Both the position numbers and the translations under genes were made by a program. From Christiangramia lutea (GTDB lineage Bacteria > Bacteroidota > Bacteroidia > Flavobacteriales > Flavobacteriaceae): a DNA stretch of 64,000 bases. Positions 28,966 through 38,697 of this stretch are shown here, piece after piece (position 1 is the stretch's first letter; each line of letters opens with the position of its first letter). Under the pieces are notes generated by a model. It saw nothing but the letters and a program-made list of their open reading frames with translations. It was not told the origin of the DNA and ran no database searches. The stretch covers positions 62,001 through 126,000 of the forward strand of contig NZ_JAKVTV010000004.1 of NCBI RefSeq assembly GCF_022489035.1, given 5' to 3'.

Positions 28966-28978
28966 ATCAAGGAATAAG

Positions 28979-29161
28979 ATGGGAAAGATAAAAGTCACAA
29001 AAACAAAAAGTGCTATCAACCGCACTAAGAATCAAAAGCTTGTTCTTGAGTCTTTAGGACTTAAAAGAATTGGGCAGACGGTTGAGCATGACGATACGCC
29101 AAACATCCTTGGTATGGTAAATAAAGTTAAACACTTAGTTTCTGTAGAAGAAACAAAATAA
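28979..29161 (+). CDS. rpmD: 50S ribosomal protein L30
   Basis: A 60-residue protein. The frame is open upstream to 28907, but that would overlap rpsE by 59 bases, so the ATG at 28979, 13 bases after the rpsE stop, is chosen. The sequence [20 protein letters not shown] and the second half [20 protein letters not shown] match the L30 family length and pattern. It lies between rpsE and rplO, the usual order. Confidence 0.97.
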   Translation: MGKIKVTKTKSAINRTKNQKLVLESLGLKRIGQTVEHDDTPNILGMVNKVKHLVSVEETK

Positions 29162-29170
29162 TAATCTCTC

Positions 29171-29623
29171 ATGGATTTAAGTAACTTAAAACCTGCAGAA
29201 GGTTCAGTTAGAAAAAATAGCAAGCGTATTGGGCGTGGTGAAGGATCTGGTAAAGGTGGAACCGCTACCAGAGGTCACAAAGGTGCCAAGTCACGTTCTG
29301 GTTATTCTAAAAAGATAGGTTTTGAAGGTGGGCAGATGCCACTTCAAAGACGTGTTCCAAAATTTGGATTCACTAACAGAAATCGTAAGGTATACCAGGG
29401 TATCAACCTTGATACTCTTCAGACTCTTGTAGATGAAGGGAAAATCAAAGATACAGTGGATATGGACGTGTTAGTTGAAAACGGTCTAGCTGGAAGAAAC
29501 GAGCTTGTTAAGATATTAGGTAGAGGTGAATTAAAGGCAAAGTTGAAAATATCTGTTCATAAATTTACGGCCTCAGCGAAAGAAGCTATCGAAGCTGCCG
29601 GAGGTGAAGTTGTTACTTTATAA
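29171..29623 (+). CDS. rplO: 50S ribosomal protein L15
   Basis: A 150-residue late-assembly protein. The glycine- and arginine-rich N-terminal extension reads KRIGRGEGSGKGGTATRGHK and penetrates 23S rRNA. The globular part has FEGGQMPLQRRVPKFGFTN and ends with VHKFTASAKEAIEAAGGEV. It is followed after 11 bases by secY. Confidence 0.98.
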   Translation: MDLSNLKPAEGSVRKNSKRIGRGEGSGKGGTATRGHKGAKSRSGYSKKIGFEGGQMPLQRRVPKFGFTNRNRKVYQGINLDTLQTLVDEGKIKDTVDMDVLVENGLAGRNELVKILGRGELKAKLKISVHKFTASAKEAIEAAGGEVVTL

Positions 29624-29634
29624 TAGATAATCAA

Positions 29635-30972
29635 ATGAAATTCATCAATACGATCAAGAATATTTGGAAAATCGAGGAGCTAAAAAATAGAATTTTAGTT
29701 ACCCTCGGTTTGCTTTTGGTATATCGTTTCGGGGCGCAAGTTGTGCTTCCCGGAATCGATGCCGCTCAACTCTCTAACCTGGCTAGCCAGACTGATAGTG
29801 GATTACTAGGGCTTCTTAATGCCTTTACAGGTGGTGCGTTTTCTAACGCTTCTGTATTTGCATTAGGTATTATGCCTTATATCTCTGCTTCAATCGTGGT
29901 TCAGTTGATGGGGATCGCGATTCCTTATCTGCAAAAGCTGCAGAAAGAAGGTGAGAGTGGGCGTAAGAAGATTAATCAGATCACGCGTTGGCTTACCATC
30001 GCGATTACTCTTGTACAGGGGCCAGGTTATATCTATAACCTGTTCGCAACGTTACCGGGAGAGGCATTTATGCTTGGAGACAACATTACATTTGTTGTTT
30101 CATCGGTAATCATCCTTACTACAGGAACTATTTTCGCAATGTGGCTGGGTGAGAAGATCACAGATAAAGGTATTGGTAACGGTATTTCATTATTGATTAT
30201 GGTCGGTATTATTGCCACCCTACCGCAAGCCTTTATTCAGGAATTCGCTTCAAGAGTATTTGAATCGAATGGTGGTCTGGTAATGATACTGATAGAATTA
30301 GTTATCTGGTTTGCCATTATCATGGCTTCAGTTATGCTGGTTATGGCTGTTCGTCAGATCCCGGTGCAATATGCCAGAAGATCTGCCTCTGGTGGATATG
30401 AAAAGAATGTTTTCGGATCAAGACAATATATTCCGCTTAAGCTGAATGCATCAGGAGTAATGCCAATCATCTTTGCTCAGGCAATTATGTTTATTCCTGT
30501 AGCGGTTGCGGGTCTTTCAGACTCAGATACTGCACAGGGTGTTACTGCAGCATTTCAGAATATATTCGGATTTTGGTATAATCTGGTGTTCGCTATATTG
30601 ATTATAATATTTACTTATTTCTATACAGCGATCACTGTTCCAACAAATAAAATGGCTGATGATCTTAAAAGAAGTGGTGGATTTATTCCTGGGATTCGTC
30701 CTGGAACTGAAACCGCAGAATACCTAGATCGTATTATGTCTCAGATAACCCTTCCAGGATCTATATTCCTGGCGCTAATTGCAGTGTTCCCTGCAATAGT
30801 ATTCTCTTTGCTGGGTGTACAGCAGAGCTGGGCGTTATTCTTCGGAGGTACCTCGCTTTTAATTATGGTTGGAGTTGCAATAGATACTATGCAGCAGGTT
30901 AATTCTTACTTGTTGAATAGACACTATGACGGATTAATGAAAACAGGTAAAAACAGAAAAGCAGTAGCTTAA
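29635..30972 (+). CDS. secY: Protein translocase subunit SecY
   Basis: A 445-residue multispanning membrane protein, the channel of the Sec translocon. It has about ten hydrophobic segments. The first is [20 protein letters not shown], and the plug-region signature is [17 protein letters not shown]. The cytoplasmic loop contains PVQYARRSA, and [13 protein letters not shown]-type sequence appears as [20 protein letters not shown]. It is located between rplO and infA as in most bacteria. Confidence 0.98.
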   Translation: MKFINTIKNIWKIEELKNRILVTLGLLLVYRFGAQVVLPGIDAAQLSNLASQTDSGLLGLLNAFTGGAFSNASVFALGIMPYISASIVVQLMGIAIPYLQKLQKEGESGRKKINQITRWLTIAITLVQGPGYIYNLFATLPGEAFMLGDNITFVVSSVIILTTGTIFAMWLGEKITDKGIGNGISLLIMVGIIATLPQAFIQEFASRVFESNGGLVMILIELVIWFAIIMASVMLVMAVRQIPVQYARRSASGGYEKNVFGSRQYIPLKLNASGVMPIIFAQAIMFIPVAVAGLSDSDTAQGVTAAFQNIFGFWYNLVFAILIIIFTYFYTAITVPTNKMADDLKRSGGFIPGIRPGTETAEYLDRIMSQITLPGSIFLALIAVFPAIVFSLLGVQQSWALFFGGTSLLIMVGVAIDTMQQVNSYLLNRHYDGLMKTGKNRKAVA

Positions 30973-30974
30973 TT

Positions 30975-31190
30975 ATGGCAAAACAACCACCAATTGAACA
31001 AGACGGAACTATCATTGAAGCATTGTCAAATGCGATGTTTCGTGTAGAATTGGAGAATGGTCACGTCGTGACTGCCCATATCTCCGGGAAGATGCGTATG
31101 CATTATATAAAATTGCTTCCCGGTGATAAGGTAAAACTGGAAATGAGTCCTTACGATTTAACTAAGGCTCGAATAACTTACAGATACTAA
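30975..31190 (+). CDS. infA: Translation initiation factor IF-1
   Basis: A 71-residue OB-fold protein that binds the A site during initiation. The pattern [20 protein letters not shown], then [20 protein letters not shown] and [20 protein letters not shown], is diagnostic. It starts 2 bases after secY, and a 117-base spacer with a promoter-like motif follows. Confidence 0.98.
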   Translation: MAKQPPIEQDGTIIEALSNAMFRVELENGHVVTAHISGKMRMHYIKLLPGDKVKLEMSPYDLTKARITYRY

Positions 31191-31197
31191 AAAGTAA

Positions 31198-31230
31198 TTT
31201 TCAGCCTTTTATAAATTTTTTATACTTTTG
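31198..31230 (+). promoter_or_regulatory. Internal promoter for the rpmJ-rplQ (alpha) gene set
   Basis: TACTTTTG at 31223-31230 is an exact TAnnTTTG -7 motif in the infA-rpmJ spacer. The expected -33 region holds only TTT (31198-31200) rather than TTG, with a 22-nt spacer. The start point would be near 31237, giving a leader of about 70 bases before rpmJ. Confidence 0.6.
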
Positions 31231-31307
31231 CACTCTGAAAAATTTATGAAGGCTAAAATTTCATCGAATGGGGTAAGGCTCTGCCGGTGAATCAAAAAGA
31301 GATAAAG

Positions 31308-31424
31308 ATGAAAGTTAGAGCATCAATAAAAAAGAGAAGTGCCGACTGCAAGATAGTACGCAGAAAAGGGCGCCTTTACGTGATTAACAAAAAGAATCCT
31401 AGATTTAAACAAAGACAAGGCTAA
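31308..31424 (+). CDS. rpmJ: 50S ribosomal protein L36, zinc-free form
   Basis: A 38-residue protein, too short for ordinary ORF finding but unmistakable: it begins [20 protein letters not shown] and ends PRFKQRQG. The canonical zinc-ribbon form has three Cys and a His. Here only Cys14 remains; the other positions are Ser11, Asn27 and Phe33. It is therefore a C-minus L36 that should not bind zinc. It sits between infA and rpsM as usual and ends 2 bases before rpsM. Confidence 0.97.
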   Translation: MKVRASIKKRSADCKIVRRKGRLYVINKKNPRFKQRQG

Positions 31425-31426
31425 TT

Positions 31427-31801
31427 ATGGCAAGAATTGCAGGGGTAGATATACCTAAACAAAAGCGAGGAGTTATAGCATTGACCTATATCTTCGGAAT
31501 TGGCAAAAGCAGGGCTCAGGAGATACTTGCACAGGCTAAAGTTGACGAAAGTAAGAAAGTTTCAGATTGGGACGATGACGAGATCGGTAAGATCCGTGAG
31601 GCTGTTGGTCAATTTACAATCGAAGGAGAATTACGTACTGAGGTTCAAATGAGTATTAAGCGTCTTATGGATATTGGATGCTATAGAGGAATTCGCCACA
31701 GAGCGGGACTTCCTTTAAGAGGCCAAAGAACTAAGAACAACTCCAGAACCAGAAAAGGAAGAAGAAAAACAGTTGCTAACAAGAAAAAGGCAACTAAATA
31801 G
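31427..31801 (+). CDS. rpsM: 30S ribosomal protein S13
   Basis: A 124-residue protein at the top of the 30S head that forms bridges to the 50S subunit. It begins [20 protein letters not shown], has [10 protein letters not shown], and the C-terminal [20 protein letters not shown] followed by a basic tail [19 protein letters not shown]. It is the first gene of the classical alpha operon and ends 8 bases before rpsK. Confidence 0.98.
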   Translation: MARIAGVDIPKQKRGVIALTYIFGIGKSRAQEILAQAKVDESKKVSDWDDDEIGKIREAVGQFTIEGELRTEVQMSIKRLMDIGCYRGIRHRAGLPLRGQRTKNNSRTRKGRRKTVANKKKATK

Positions 31802-31809
31802 TAAGTAGT

Positions 31810-32211
31810 ATGGCAAAGAAAGCGAATCCAAAAGCTAAAACTCAGAAGAAACGTAAAGTAATCGTTGAGTCAAACGGTGAAGCACACGTAACTGCTTCTT
31901 TCAACAACATCATTATTTCCCTTACTAATAAAAAGGGAGATGTTGTAGCATGGTCATCTGCAGGAAAGATGGGCTTTAGAGGATCTAAGAAGAATACTCC
32001 TTACGCTGCACAGCTTGCTGCTGAAGATGCATCTAAAGTAGCTCACGAAGCTGGACTGCGTAAAGTAAAAGTATACGTTAAAGGTCCTGGAAACGGTAGA
32101 GAATCTGCGATCAGATCTATTCATAATAATGGAATAGAGGTGACTGAGATTATCGATGTAACACCGCTTCCGCACAACGGTTGTCGTCCACCAAAGAGAC
32201 GTAGAGTTTAA
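31810..32211 (+). CDS. rpsK: 30S ribosomal protein S11
   Basis: A 133-residue platform protein lining the mRNA exit region. It contains [40 protein letters not shown] and the C-terminal [19 protein letters not shown], whose Asn-Gly is a known isoaspartate site in this family. An 83-base structured spacer separates it from rpsD. Confidence 0.98.
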   Translation: MAKKANPKAKTQKKRKVIVESNGEAHVTASFNNIIISLTNKKGDVVAWSSAGKMGFRGSKKNTPYAAQLAAEDASKVAHEAGLRKVKVYVKGPGNGRESAIRSIHNNGIEVTEIIDVTPLPHNGCRPPKRRRV

Positions 32212-32225
32212 TAAAATTTAATAAT

Positions 32226-32279
32226 AGGAAAGGATTTAGATTATCGAAGGACTTATGCCTTAATTCATAATCCCTTTCT
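32226..32279 (+). promoter_or_regulatory. RNA structure upstream of rpsD, candidate S4-binding leader
   Basis: Bases 32226-32236 and 32269-32279 can pair over 11 positions with one mismatch and one G-U. They enclose a small inner hairpin with AAGG (32247-32250) and CCTT (32258-32261). It ends 15 bases before the rpsD start. S4 represses its own synthesis in E. coli and Bacillus by different mRNA structures, so a comparable role is plausible here but not shown. Confidence 0.45.
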
Positions 32280-32294
32280 AAAACAACAATAGTA

Positions 32295-32900
32295 ATGGCA
32301 AGATATACTGGTCCAAAAACTAAAATAGCCCGTAAATTCGGTGAAGCTATTTTTGGAGACGACAAATCTTTCGAAAAAAGAAACTATCCTCCAGGACAAC
32401 ACGGGAATAACCGTCGTCGTGGAAAAAAATCTGAATATGCTATCCAGTTAATGGAAAAGCAAAAAGCTAAGTATACTTATGGTATTCTTGAGCGTCAGTT
32501 CCGCAACATGTTCGAAAAAGCAACCCGCGCGCAGGGAATTACAGGTGAGGTGCTTCTTCAACTTTGCGAATCTCGTTTAGATAATGTGGTGTACCGTATG
32601 GGTATTGCTCCATCAAGAAGAGCTGCCCGTCAGTTAGTTGGTCACCGTCACATCACTGTAAACGGAGAACTAGTAAATATACCTTCTTACCACCTGAAAG
32701 CTGGAGATGTAGTTGGGGTAAGAGAAAAATCTAAATCACTTGCTGTGATCCAGGAATCACTATCAAATAACAGCAGTGTTTACGAATGGCTTTCATGGAA
32801 TTCAGAGAAGAAAGAAGGAACTTTCGTATCTGTACCAGGAAGAGTTCAGATTCCTGAAAACATTAACGAGCAATTTATAGTCGAATTATATTCGAAATAA
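32295..32900 (+). CDS. rpsD: 30S ribosomal protein S4
   Basis: A 201-residue primary assembly protein of the 30S body. The N-terminus is [20 protein letters not shown] and lacks a zinc-binding cysteine set. [20 protein letters not shown] and the S4 RNA-binding domain with [20 protein letters not shown] and [10 protein letters not shown] follow. It lies between rpsK and rpoA and has a structured 83-base leader. Confidence 0.98.
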   Translation: MARYTGPKTKIARKFGEAIFGDDKSFEKRNYPPGQHGNNRRRGKKSEYAIQLMEKQKAKYTYGILERQFRNMFEKATRAQGITGEVLLQLCESRLDNVVYRMGIAPSRRAARQLVGHRHITVNGELVNIPSYHLKAGDVVGVREKSKSLAVIQESLSNNSSVYEWLSWNSEKKEGTFVSVPGRVQIPENINEQFIVELYSK

Positions 32901-32922
32901 TAATTCACACAGAAGTCTAAAT

Positions 32923-33915
32923 ATGGCAATATTAAATTTTCAGAAGCCCGATAAAGTTATAATGATTGATTCAACAGATTTCGAAGGGAAATTTGAATTT
33001 CGCCCTTTGGAACCTGGATATGGATTAACCGTTGGTAACGCTTTAAGACGAGTGCTTTTATCTTCTTTGGAAGGTTTCGCGATCACTTCAGTTAGAATTG
33101 AAGGCGTAGATCACGAATTCTCTACCATCGCAGGAGTAGTGGAAGACGTAACCGAGATAATCCTTAACCTGAAACAGATCAGATTTAAAAGGCAGATCGA
33201 TGAGATCGATAACGAATCGGTTACCATTTCAGTTTCCGGAGAAGATCAATTAACTGCCGGTCACTTCCAGAAATTCATCTCAGGATTTCAAATTCTTAAT
33301 CCAGACCAGGTAATCTGTCATATGGATAAGAAAGTAAGCCTGAACATGGAAGTAACTATCGAAAAAGGTAGAGGTTACGTTCCGGCCGAAGAAAACAAAA
33401 AAGCCAATGCTCCTCTTGGTACGATCTTCACAGATTCTATTTACACTCCTATTAAGAATGTAAAGTATAGTATCGAGAACTACCGTGTTGAGCAGAAGAC
33501 TGACTACGAAAAACTTGTATTTGAAATTATAAGTGACGGTTCTATTCATCCAAAGGATGCTTTAACCGAAGCTGCTAAGACTCTTATTCACCACTTTATG
33601 TTATTCTCTGATGAGAGAATTACTCTTGAGGCTGATGAGATTGCTCAAACTGAGACTTATGATGAAGAATCTCTTCACATGAGACAATTACTTAAGACTA
33701 AACTGGTAGACCTCGATCTTTCGGTTAGAGCTCTTAACTGTTTGAAAGCAGCTGAAGTTGATACCTTAGGAGACCTTGTTTCTTACAACAAGAATGATCT
33801 TATGAAATTCAGAAACTTCGGTAAAAAATCACTTACTGAGTTGGAAGAACTTGTAAGCAACAAAGGTTTGAACTTTGGAATGGACCTTTCAAAATATAAA
33901 TTAGATAAAGACTAG
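32923..33915 (+). CDS. rpoA: DNA-directed RNA polymerase subunit alpha
   Basis: A 330-residue subunit. The N-terminal dimerisation domain shows [40 protein letters not shown] and the segment [14 protein letters not shown]. The C-terminal domain (from about 250) has [20 protein letters not shown] and [13 protein letters not shown], which contacts UP elements and activators. A hairpin terminator-like structure follows at 33921, before rplQ. Confidence 0.98.
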   Translation: MAILNFQKPDKVIMIDSTDFEGKFEFRPLEPGYGLTVGNALRRVLLSSLEGFAITSVRIEGVDHEFSTIAGVVEDVTEIILNLKQIRFKRQIDEIDNESVTISVSGEDQLTAGHFQKFISGFQILNPDQVICHMDKKVSLNMEVTIEKGRGYVPAEENKKANAPLGTIFTDSIYTPIKNVKYSIENYRVEQKTDYEKLVFEIISDGSIHPKDALTEAAKTLIHHFMLFSDERITLEADEIAQTETYDEESLHMRQLLKTKLVDLDLSVRALNCLKAAEVDTLGDLVSYNKNDLMKFRNFGKKSLTELEELVSNKGLNFGMDLSKYKLDKD

Positions 33916-33920
33916 AAGAA

Positions 33921-33946
33921 CCGGGAATTTCATTCCCGGCTTTTAG
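33921..33946 (+). terminator. Terminator-like hairpin between rpoA and rplQ
   Basis: CCGGGAAT (33921-33928) and ATTCCCGG (33932-33939) form a perfect 8-bp stem with loop TTC, followed by CTTTTAG, a short T-run. It is probably a weak or partial terminator that lowers rplQ expression relative to rpoA, or an RNA-processing site. Confidence 0.6.
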
Positions 33947-34019
33947 TTAAGTAATATAAATCCCATCATATTTTGCTCCTCAAAATGGGTCGCAGCAAGA
34001 TGATGAAATAAAAAATGTC

Positions 34020-34559
34020 ATGAGACACGGAAAAAAAGGAAACCATTTAGGTAGAAAAACAGCACATCGTAAGGCAATGCTTGCGAATATGGCTTGTTCC
34101 CTAATTGAGCACAAAAGAATCAACACTACAGTTGCAAAAGCTAAAGCTCTTAAAGTATTTGTAGAGCCTCTAGTAACTAAGTCTAAAGAAGATACTACCC
34201 ATAACAGACGTGTAGTTTTCAGTAAACTTAGAAGCAAAGAAGCTGTTAGTGAGCTTTTCAGAGATGTAGCTCCTAAGGTAGGAGATCGTCCGGGAGGTTA
34301 TACCAGAGTTATTAAACTAGGTAGCCGTCTTGGAGATGCTGCTGAAATGGCAATGATCGAGCTTGTAGACTACAACGAAACTTATGGTGTAGATAAGCCT
34401 AAGAAGAAAAAGTCTACTCGTCGTGCTGGTAAGAAGAAGTCTGATGATTCAGCTTCTACAGCTCAGCCGAAAGAAGCTGCTGCTAAAGAAACTAAAAAAG
34501 AAGAGCCAAAAGCTGAAGAGCCAAAGGCTGAAAAAAAGGACGATAAAAAAGAAGAATAG
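34020..34559 (+). CDS. rplQ: 50S ribosomal protein L17 with acidic/basic C-terminal tail
   Basis: A 179-residue protein. Residues 1 to about 125 are an ordinary L17 at the tunnel-exit side of the 50S subunit: [33 protein letters not shown], and [20 protein letters not shown]. The remaining 50 or so residues are a low-complexity tail of Lys, Glu and Ala, with repeated [10 protein letters not shown] units, that E. coli L17 lacks. The start is chosen by family match; an upstream ATG at 34015 runs into a stop at once. A strong terminator follows, closing the cluster. Confidence 0.97.
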   Translation: MRHGKKGNHLGRKTAHRKAMLANMACSLIEHKRINTTVAKAKALKVFVEPLVTKSKEDTTHNRRVVFSKLRSKEAVSELFRDVAPKVGDRPGGYTRVIKLGSRLGDAAEMAMIELVDYNETYGVDKPKKKKSTRRAGKKKSDDSASTAQPKEAAAKETKKEEPKAEEPKAEKKDDKKEE

Positions 34560-34587
34560 AAATGATTCTCTTTGCAATCTAAATTTT

Positions 34588-34622
34588 AAAAGGATAAGCT
34601 TTAATAGTTTATCCTTTTTTTA
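34588..34622 (+). terminator. Rho-independent terminator ending the ribosomal-protein cluster
   Basis: AAAAGGATAA (34588-34597) and TTATCCTTTT (34609-34618) form a perfect 10-bp stem, with further T residues after it. It lies 29 bases after the rplQ stop and before carA. Confidence 0.88.
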
Positions 34623-34672
34623 TACCCTATTGATAATTAATTTTACAGCCACAGTAACACAACAACACAAGT

Positions 34673-35785
34673 ATGAAATATCAGGCGAAAAGAAAAGCGA
34701 TCATTTTACTGGAAGACGGTACTATCTTTTATGGGAAGGCCGTTGGAAACAAGGAAGGAAATGCAGTAGGAGAAGTTTGTTTTAATACCGGGATGACCGG
34801 GTACCAGGAGATCTTTACAGATCCTTCCTATTACGGGCAGCTCATGGTGACCACCAATGCGCATATTGGAAATTATGGTACTAATGAAGAAGAGAATGAA
34901 TCTGATAGTGCCAAAATTGCCGGGCTAATTTGTAAGAACTTTAGTTATACTCCCTCCAGGCCGGCTTCAGACAAATCTCTTGAGGATTTTTTAACTGAAA
35001 ACAACATTTTTGCAATTTCAGATGTAGATACAAGAGCCCTGGTTACCTACATTAGAGAAAATGGTGCCATGAATGCTATTATTTCGACTGATGTTGAAGA
35101 TATTGAAAAGCTTCAGGAAAAATTGAAAACCGTTCCCGATATGAACGGACTTGAACTTGCATCTAAAGTGTCTACTAAAGAGCCTTATTTCTTTGGTAAC
35201 GAAAATGCGAGTTTAAAGATCGCTGCTTTAGATGTTGGGATCAAAACCAATATTCTTAGAAATCTTGCTCAAAGGGATGCTTACATTAAAGTGTTTCCAT
35301 ATGATGCCAGCTATGAAGAGATGAAGGAGTGGAATCCGGATGGATATTTCCTATCTAACGGCCCTGGAGATCCACAACCTTTGGATAATGCCATTAAGGT
35401 AACAAAAACCATAATAGAAAATGATCATCCACTATTTGGTATTTGCCTTGGTCACCAGATCATCGCTATCGCCAATGGTATTAAAACTTACAAGATGCAT
35501 CACGGGCATAGGGGAATTAATCATCCGGTTAAGAATTTGATCACTGGTAAAGGTGAAATAACTTCACAAAACCACGGTTTCTCTGTAGATAAAGAGCAAA
35601 CAGAAAATCATCCAGATGTAGAGATAACTCATATATGTTTAAACGACGGAACTGTAGGTGGCCTGGCCATGAAGAGTAAAAATACATTCTCTGTGCAGTA
35701 TCACCCTGAAGCAAGTCCGGGTCCACATGACGCCAGCTATCTTTTTGATGAATTCATAGAAAGGATCAAAAAAGTGAAAGCATAA
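34673..35785 (+). CDS. carA: Carbamoyl-phosphate synthase small subunit (glutamine amidotransferase)
   Basis: A 370-residue subunit that hydrolyses glutamine and passes ammonia to CarB for carbamoyl phosphate, the precursor of pyrimidines and arginine. The N-terminal domain has GEVCFNTGMTGYQEIFTDPS. The class I amidotransferase domain carries the nucleophile Cys in FGICLGHQI, the HGHRGINHPV segment, and the catalytic HPE in VQYHPEASPGPHD. carB is not in the window. It is flanked by terminators and so is probably monocistronic. Confidence 0.97.
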   Translation: MKYQAKRKAIILLEDGTIFYGKAVGNKEGNAVGEVCFNTGMTGYQEIFTDPSYYGQLMVTTNAHIGNYGTNEEENESDSAKIAGLICKNFSYTPSRPASDKSLEDFLTENNIFAISDVDTRALVTYIRENGAMNAIISTDVEDIEKLQEKLKTVPDMNGLELASKVSTKEPYFFGNENASLKIAALDVGIKTNILRNLAQRDAYIKVFPYDASYEEMKEWNPDGYFLSNGPGDPQPLDNAIKVTKTIIENDHPLFGICLGHQIIAIANGIKTYKMHHGHRGINHPVKNLITGKGEITSQNHGFSVDKEQTENHPDVEITHICLNDGTVGGLAMKSKNTFSVQYHPEASPGPHDASYLFDEFIERIKKVKA

Positions 35786-35809
35786 CTGTCAGCACAATTT
35801 ACATATTAT

Positions 35810-35837
35810 AAAGACCGGATTGATTTCCGGTCTTTTT
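35810..35837 (+). terminator. Rho-independent terminator after carA
   Basis: AAAGACCGGA (35810-35819) and TCCGGTCTTT (35826-35835) form a perfect 10-bp stem with a 6-base loop, ending in a T-run. Confidence 0.88.
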
Positions 35838-35860
35838 AGTTTTAACGTTTGGCTATAAAA

Positions 35861-35868
35861 TAAATTTG
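35861..35868 (+). promoter_or_regulatory. Candidate -7 promoter motif for the small outer-membrane protein genes
   Basis: TAAATTTG is an exact match to the Bacteroidota TAnnTTTG motif, 57 bases before the start at 35926 and just after the carA terminator. No TTG stands at the usual -33 distance, so the assignment is moderate. Confidence 0.45.
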
Positions 35869-35925
35869 TTGGAGAACGTGTAATTAGGTAGTTTCGGGAA
35901 TTATTAAATTGAACCCAAACCTAAC

Positions 35926-36450
35926 ATGAAGAAAATTCTACTTGCCGTATTCCTGTTTACTGGAATATTTACCAATGCTCAATCTACCCAAAATCAATTT
36001 TCACTAAACTTTTTAATACCATCTGCTGAGTATGAACTCGCGGTTTCAGATAATACATCTGTCGATCTGATGCTGGGACTTGGCTTTGGCTACCATGATG
36101 CCGATTACCTTGAAGAAGCGGAGTTTGGTATTTTTCCTCAATTTGGAGCACAGTACAGATATTATTACAATTTTAAAAAAAGAGCTGAAAAAGGGAAGAA
36201 GGTTTCAGAAAATAGTGCCAATTATATAGCTCTCGCTGGTTTACTTGGGAGTGGAGACGCCATTATTGGTGATATGGAGATTGATCTTACCGGTTTCATA
36301 GGACCAACCTGGGGTCTTCAAAGAATTTACAATAGTAATTTTAAATTAAATCTGAACCTTGGTGCTGGTTTAGGTTTCAACGACCTGGGAGACACCTATT
36401 TTTCTCCCCTTATCGATATTCAACTAGGTTTCAAATTAGGAAAGGAGTAG
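35926..36450 (+). CDS. Hypothetical outer-membrane beta-barrel-like protein
   Basis: A 174-residue protein with the signal peptide MKKILLAVFLFTGIFTNAQ. The mature part shows alternating strands such as SVDLMLGLGFGYHD, FGAQYRYYYNF and LNLNLGAGLGF, and ends IQLGFKLGKE. This is consistent with a small outer-membrane barrel of the OmpA/OmpW-like size class. I do not recognise the family. The next gene starts 1 base after its stop and is of similar type, so they probably form an operon. Confidence 0.7.
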   Translation: MKKILLAVFLFTGIFTNAQSTQNQFSLNFLIPSAEYELAVSDNTSVDLMLGLGFGYHDADYLEEAEFGIFPQFGAQYRYYYNFKKRAEKGKKVSENSANYIALAGLLGSGDAIIGDMEIDLTGFIGPTWGLQRIYNSNFKLNLNLGAGLGFNDLGDTYFSPLIDIQLGFKLGKE

Positions 36451-36451
36451 A

Positions 36452-37111
36452 TTGATACGTTTTCTATTTTTCCTGTGGTTGATTGCATGCTCATTCCAGG
36501 GACAGGCACAATTTGAACCTAAGATCTATACTGGGGCAAAACCGGTTTATGATAAAGGTTTTGAATCTAACCTTTATGGTGGCTTTGAAGTGGGAATTGA
36601 AGTTTTTCGCTTTAAATTCATAGCTCCCGAGGTAGGAATTAATTACTATTCTGGCCAGCCCAATGAATTCGAACGACTAAATTTTGAAAGTTCACCTCCC
36701 CTGGCTACAGCCAGGTACGATGGGAGGTTTAATTCCTTGAATTTTTCGGTAGCACCAAAGTTTATATTCGGCAATGAAGAGGCTGCCTTAGTATTGCTCC
36801 CGGAATATAACCTGGGAAGTATAAAAGCCTCTGAAAGATTTTTTCGCAGGAATGCTAACCAGTATGATCTTACTGAAGAAGTAAGTGAAAGAACTAGTCA
36901 TAGTTTCTGGACATTTTCTGCAGGTGTGGAAGGTGACTTTTTTGGATTGGACAGAATAAAATTCAGCTTTCTGATAACCTATTCAACCCTAGATACTAAA
37001 AAGGCCTTTGAGGATCTTCAATTTTCAGAAACTAAATATAATTACAAGGAGGGTAGTGCCGACGGACTAGGACTTACATTTCGCGCATATTTCGATATTT
37101 TCAAAAATTAG
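36452..37111 (+). CDS. Hypothetical secreted, probably outer-membrane protein
   Basis: A 219-residue protein starting at TTG directly after the preceding stop. The signal peptide MIRFLFFLWLIACSFQGQAQ ends with a clear AQ cleavage site. The mature part has alternating beta-type segments (LYGGFEVGIEVFRFKFIAPE, FWTFSAGVEGDF, GLGLTFRAYFDIF) suggesting a beta-barrel. No motif allows a function to be given. It is probably cotranscribed with the similar protein upstream. Confidence 0.65.
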   Translation: MIRFLFFLWLIACSFQGQAQFEPKIYTGAKPVYDKGFESNLYGGFEVGIEVFRFKFIAPEVGINYYSGQPNEFERLNFESSPPLATARYDGRFNSLNFSVAPKFIFGNEEAALVLLPEYNLGSIKASERFFRRNANQYDLTEEVSERTSHSFWTFSAGVEGDFFGLDRIKFSFLITYSTLDTKKAFEDLQFSETKYNYKEGSADGLGLTFRAYFDIFKN

Positions 37112-37243
37112 GGTTTTCTCTTATTTCATTTTTCCGAAAACGTTTGAGTTTCATTTTAAGTTATAAATGCCTTAAAACTGGGGTGTTCACTCGCTTTTTA
37201 ATAGCTGTATTTGTATCTTGCAGCTGTTCAATTAACTAATTAA

Positions 37244-38542
<1,299 letters not shown>

Positions 38543-38561
38543 AAATCTATCGCTAAGATTT

Positions 38562-38591
38562 AAAGCCTCTTCGTAAGAAGGGGCTTTTTTT
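38562..38591 (+). terminator. Rho-independent terminator after eno
   Basis: AAAGCCTCTTC (38562-38572) pairs with GAAGGGGCTTT (38577-38587) over 11 bp with one G-U, loop GTAA, followed by a T-run. Confidence 0.9.
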
Positions 38592-38697
38592 GTTTACTTC
38601 TAATTATTTTATATGTTATATTAACAATCATTTAAATAATAATAATGTGAGAGCTGTTCTTTAATTGCTAATTTCAGCTAAATAACCAACCAACCTC

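Noticed and set aside
28907-28978. Longer rpmD reading frame overlapping rpsE
   Set aside because: The extra 24 residues do not resemble L30 and would overlap rpsE by 59 bases; the ATG at 28979 gives the family length.
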